A DNA stretch of 64,000 bases from Limnoperna fortunei. Lineage: Eukaryota; Mollusca; Bivalvia; Mytilida; Modiolidae. The translations under genes and the position numbers were made by a program. Positions 61,551 through 64,000 of this stretch are shown here, one piece after another (within the stretch, counting starts at the first letter, position 1; each line of letters begins with the position of its first letter). The stretch lies in contig OX104111.1 in NCBI GenBank assembly GCA_944474755.1, forward strand, positions 98,312,805 to 98,376,804, in the 5' to 3' direction. The notes under the pieces are model-generated. The model worked only from the letters and a program-made list of their open reading frames with translations. It was not told where the DNA came from and ran no database searches.

Positions 61551-61789
61551 AATCGCTCTATCAAATTAAAAAAAATTGCCGCATTTTAAAATGCTGAATA
61601 TCTGCAGGAAATAATTGTTGATTTTAAAATGTTACAAAAATCTTTTGAAAGATTACCAATTCCAATGCATTTTAAATTGGTCCGAGAAAATTAAATATTA
61701 TATTGACAAAACTTAGGATTTTGTCTTCATTTTTAAAAACGGCTCCATTTAGGATTATTATCATTCAAAGTTTATGGAGTATGACTGTT

Positions 61790-62060
61790 TTTTACGCTGA
61801 CAAATAACAGTTACCTGAAGTTCATAGACTATCATACTGACGGATACATAGTAGATGACAGTTACCTGAGCTACAATGACTATACTGACTGCTGGATATA
61901 CTTATGAGGGAAGTTACCTAAGCTAAACATACTATCCTGAAGAAGTACAATGATGTGATGTTCATAGAATATCATTACTTATGAAGGTTATTCTAATGAA
62001 GGACAGTTACCTAAGCTACAAATTATCTTGACTGTGTGTTATACAGGTTCCTGAGATACA
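61790..62060 (+). repeat. Degenerate ~50-bp tandem repeat
   Basis: Loose units share ACAGTTACCTGAGCTAC and ACTATACTGACTG. It is related to 32920-33330, upstream of the dead xylanase exons, so the repeat may have travelled with the gene duplication. Confidence 0.55.
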
Positions 62061-62372
62061 CAAGCAATTTTAACTCTTTGCAATTATTAAGCACGGTTCT
62101 CCAGACATATGAGCTACATTGAACGTTATTATTTGTCCGCTATATTATAATTTCACGTTAAATTCTCCAGTCTCGTTTTTCGTTTTTAATAAGTTATATA
62201 TTGTATAAAGTCGGCCTTCACAGCGCTTATGTGAAAAAGCTACGGTATTTGTATTCTTGGAAATGTTGACTTTTTAGGCATTTTACAGTTTACTTCTAAT
62301 GAAACCATGTGTTTAACCTTTAAGCAATACAGAATTTATCTCGTAATATCGGACGTTTTACATAATAGAATA

Positions 62373-62381
62373 CTTATCAGT
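62373..62381 (-). promoter_or_regulatory. Conserved ACTGATAAG (GATA-type) / TCAGT initiator site upstream of xylanase 2
   Basis: CTTATCAGT lies 28 bp before the ATG, the same spacing as at 48515-48523. Immediate flanks (TTATCAGTAGGT, GTAGTCCAT) are also conserved between the two genes. Confidence 0.5.
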
Positions 62382-62409
62382 AGGTTCAGTGTAGTCCATT
62401 TGCACCGCC

Positions 62410-63266
62410 ATGGCTGTGACGGTATTTGTTTTGGTACTTTATGCGTGCCTAAATTTTGTTTTTGCACAAGAATTGCTGAAAAATGGAGATTTTGAAAATC
62501 AGACCATGTCGCCTTGGACTTGTAAGGACTGTACTGCCACAGTAGTGCAGACGGATAAGTATCATGGACATAGCAGCATTCATGTGACTAACAGGTAAAT
62601 ACTTAAATTACTCAGACATACATTTGAATGTGTCTATATTTTGTCTTTATTTTCAATTAATTTACATTGTTATCTTAGATTTTTTTCTGTATGTATGGTA
62701 CACGTACGTAGAAAGATATTTTGGAAATAACGATTGATTCTATTGATCATATATATTATTCAGGTGTTGTTTTGTCTTGTCCATGTCTGTGTCGTTATGA
62801 TATTACAATAAATGGACAGGGTCAAAATGTTTATGTGTTTGTTTCAAGCTTGTCTTTTGTACACTATTATTTGTCCTTTCTGTTATGTGTTTTAATTATT
62901 TTTGTTCTGCTCTTCAGTGATTGATTTGTTTCGTTTTTTCTTCTCCATTTGTACATTTACCACGAATTATCAGTCGAGTACTTTTACTGATCACGATTAA
63001 TTTACATGACAATGAGAATTATTTAAGCCTCTTGTTACATAAGCTATTGGTCAGAAAAGACTGATAAATTAGACATGCCTCATTTTATGTATGCCACTGT
63101 CTTTGAATAATATATTTCAGACACCATGAATGGTCAGGAATATCTCAACAATTTTCGGTGCACGGAGGTCAATACATAAAATTCAGTGGATATATAAAGA
63201 TCCAACATATTGGTCAGAACAAGACATATACTGCAGTTAGCGTGATTGCAAATTATCATGCTAACG
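62410..63266 (+). CDS. GH10 xylanase paralogue, 5' part (exons 1-2; continues beyond window)
   Basis: Exons 62410..62594 and 63121..63266 have the same phases as the first gene (exon 1 ends phase 2, exon 2 phase 1), and exon 2 has the same length (146 bp). Exon 1 encodes a signal peptide (MAVTVFVLVLYACLNFVFA) and the start of a carbohydrate-binding module (QELLKNGDFENQTMSPWTC). Exon 2 continues it (RHHEWSGISQQFSVHGGQY, YIKIQHIGQNKTYTAVSVI). It differs from gene 1 by scattered substitutions only. The ATG sits in a good context (CCGCCATGG). Exons 3-13, with the GH10 domain, should follow outside the window and were not found in the last 730 bp. In gene 1 the next intron is 638 bp, so exon 3 could lie just past the edge. 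Confidence 0.9.
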
Positions 63267-64000
63267 GTAATTAATTATAATAAATATTTACAATTTCTGA
63301 TAAATCTTAGGATGTGTTCAAAAGCTACATTATTAAATAATTTCATTCATTCATTTCATTGCAAAAAGATTGGAAAGAAAACCGATCGAACAACAAGAGC
63401 CAAACGTCAAGGGTCAGTAACAAGAAAAATAGCAAAGAAAACCGGCCGAACAACAAGAGCCAAAAGACAATGGACAGTTACAAATCTGGATATTGACAAA
63501 CGAAACACAAAAAACAAAAACAAAGAGAGTAACCCGAACATATCTGGATATAGACTAACACAGCACAAAAACCAAAAACACAAAAAAACACAAAAACACA
63601 CACTGAGTAAACCGAACAAAAGATAAGATTTTTTCAACTGGTTGAGTATTTATTTATTATTAAATATTACAAAATTATGATGGCTTACATTTTAGTCAAC
63701 TACAGAAAATTCACATACAAAAATAATATACTCTTATATATTTAATGTATTCAGTTAGTCTAAAACTAATCAATCGGTAATTTCATTCATCGTTTATTAT
63801 TGTGGTATTTTATCAATACACCATTAAAATTAGTTTGCATGTCGAAGATGCATGGTGTTATCTCGGTACTCTGGCTTTCTCTCAAAATAACACTGTACCC
63901 AAACATTCAGATTAATGGTGTCAAACCTCACACTCATTTATTCATGATTTATATATTGAAGCGCCAACATATCTTCTGGTAGATGATTAAAAGTACATTA
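63267..64000. other. Start of intron 2 of the second xylanase gene
   Basis: Contains an inverted GGAGCACCTGAG-family copy (63366-63625) and a possible SINE-body fragment near 63850-63880 (GGTACTCTGGCTTTCTCTC). No exon 3 counterpart is visible before the edge. Confidence 0.55.
63366..63625 (-). repeat. 'GGAGCACCTGAG' family, inverted copy with internal duplication
   Basis: On the plus strand the motif GAAAACCGATCGAACAACAA (GAGCCAAACG) is repeated as GAAAACCGGCCGAACAACAA (GAGCCAAAAG), then A/C-rich sequence. It is complementary to CTTTTGGCTCTTGTTGTTCGG-type sequence at 61490-61530. The open frames here are low-complexity by-products. Confidence 0.65.

Larger units (their letters stand above)
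60067..62372. other. Spacer between the two xylanase genes
   Basis: Holds a reversed SINE (60361-60480), an interspersed repeat (60605-60930), a GGAGCACCTGAG-family copy (61365-61550) and degenerate ~50-bp repeats (61790-62060). No exon was recognised. The promoter of the second gene should be at its right end. Confidence 0.55.

Overview
The window is eukaryotic nuclear DNA: AT-rich, with intron-split genes, canonical GT/AG splice sites, very large tandem satellites and many interspersed repeats. Several repeat families resemble, from memory, elements common in marine mussels (Mytilidae). These are the 'CCAGACGCGCGTTTC' element, the 'GGAGCACCTGAG' element, the 'TGCCAAGTCAGGACC' element and a tRNA-derived SINE carrying 'GGGTACTCCGGCTTCCTCCC'. 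A bivalve, most likely a mytilid, is the best guess; no database search was possible.

Layout. 1-1.2 kb is AT-rich non-coding DNA. 1.2-9.7 kb is one 29-bp satellite (about 290 copies) with an E-box core (CACGTG) in almost every unit. 9.7-22.4 kb is gene-poor and holds a SINE, fold-back elements, a 44-bp array, a 146-bp array inside a bounded element, a second unrelated 29-bp satellite (19.7-20.6 kb) and one candidate 39-bp AT-hook exon (16.37 kb). 22.4-31.1 kb is a 60-bp satellite (about 144 copies) with multi-kilobase higher-order duplication. 31-38 kb holds repeats, a dead xylanase fragment (33.4-34.0 kb), a MITE and a Tc1-type transposase relic.

Genes. (1) Minus strand 38.4-40.9 kb: a complete three-exon gene for a secreted protein of about 242 aa with PAN/apple, sushi-like and kringle domains. 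(2) A broken, rearranged relative of that gene lies at 44.9-48.2 kb, with its exon 1 inverted. (3) Plus strand 48.55-60.05 kb: a complete 13-exon gene for a secreted GH10 endo-beta-1,4-xylanase with an N-terminal carbohydrate-binding module. The exons I placed sum to an intact reading frame of 576 aa. (4) Plus strand from 62.41 kb: the first two exons of a close tandem paralogue that runs off the window. With the dead copy at 33.4 kb, this is a small, turning-over xylanase family. The xylanases would be secreted digestive enzymes acting on plant or algal xylan. The PAN-kringle protein is a separate secreted adhesion- or recognition-type protein with no evident link to xylan digestion.

Most long open frames in the window are by-products of satellites whose units lack stop codons, not genes. 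Exon boundaries were assigned by eye from splice consensus, reading-frame continuity and comparison between paralogues.
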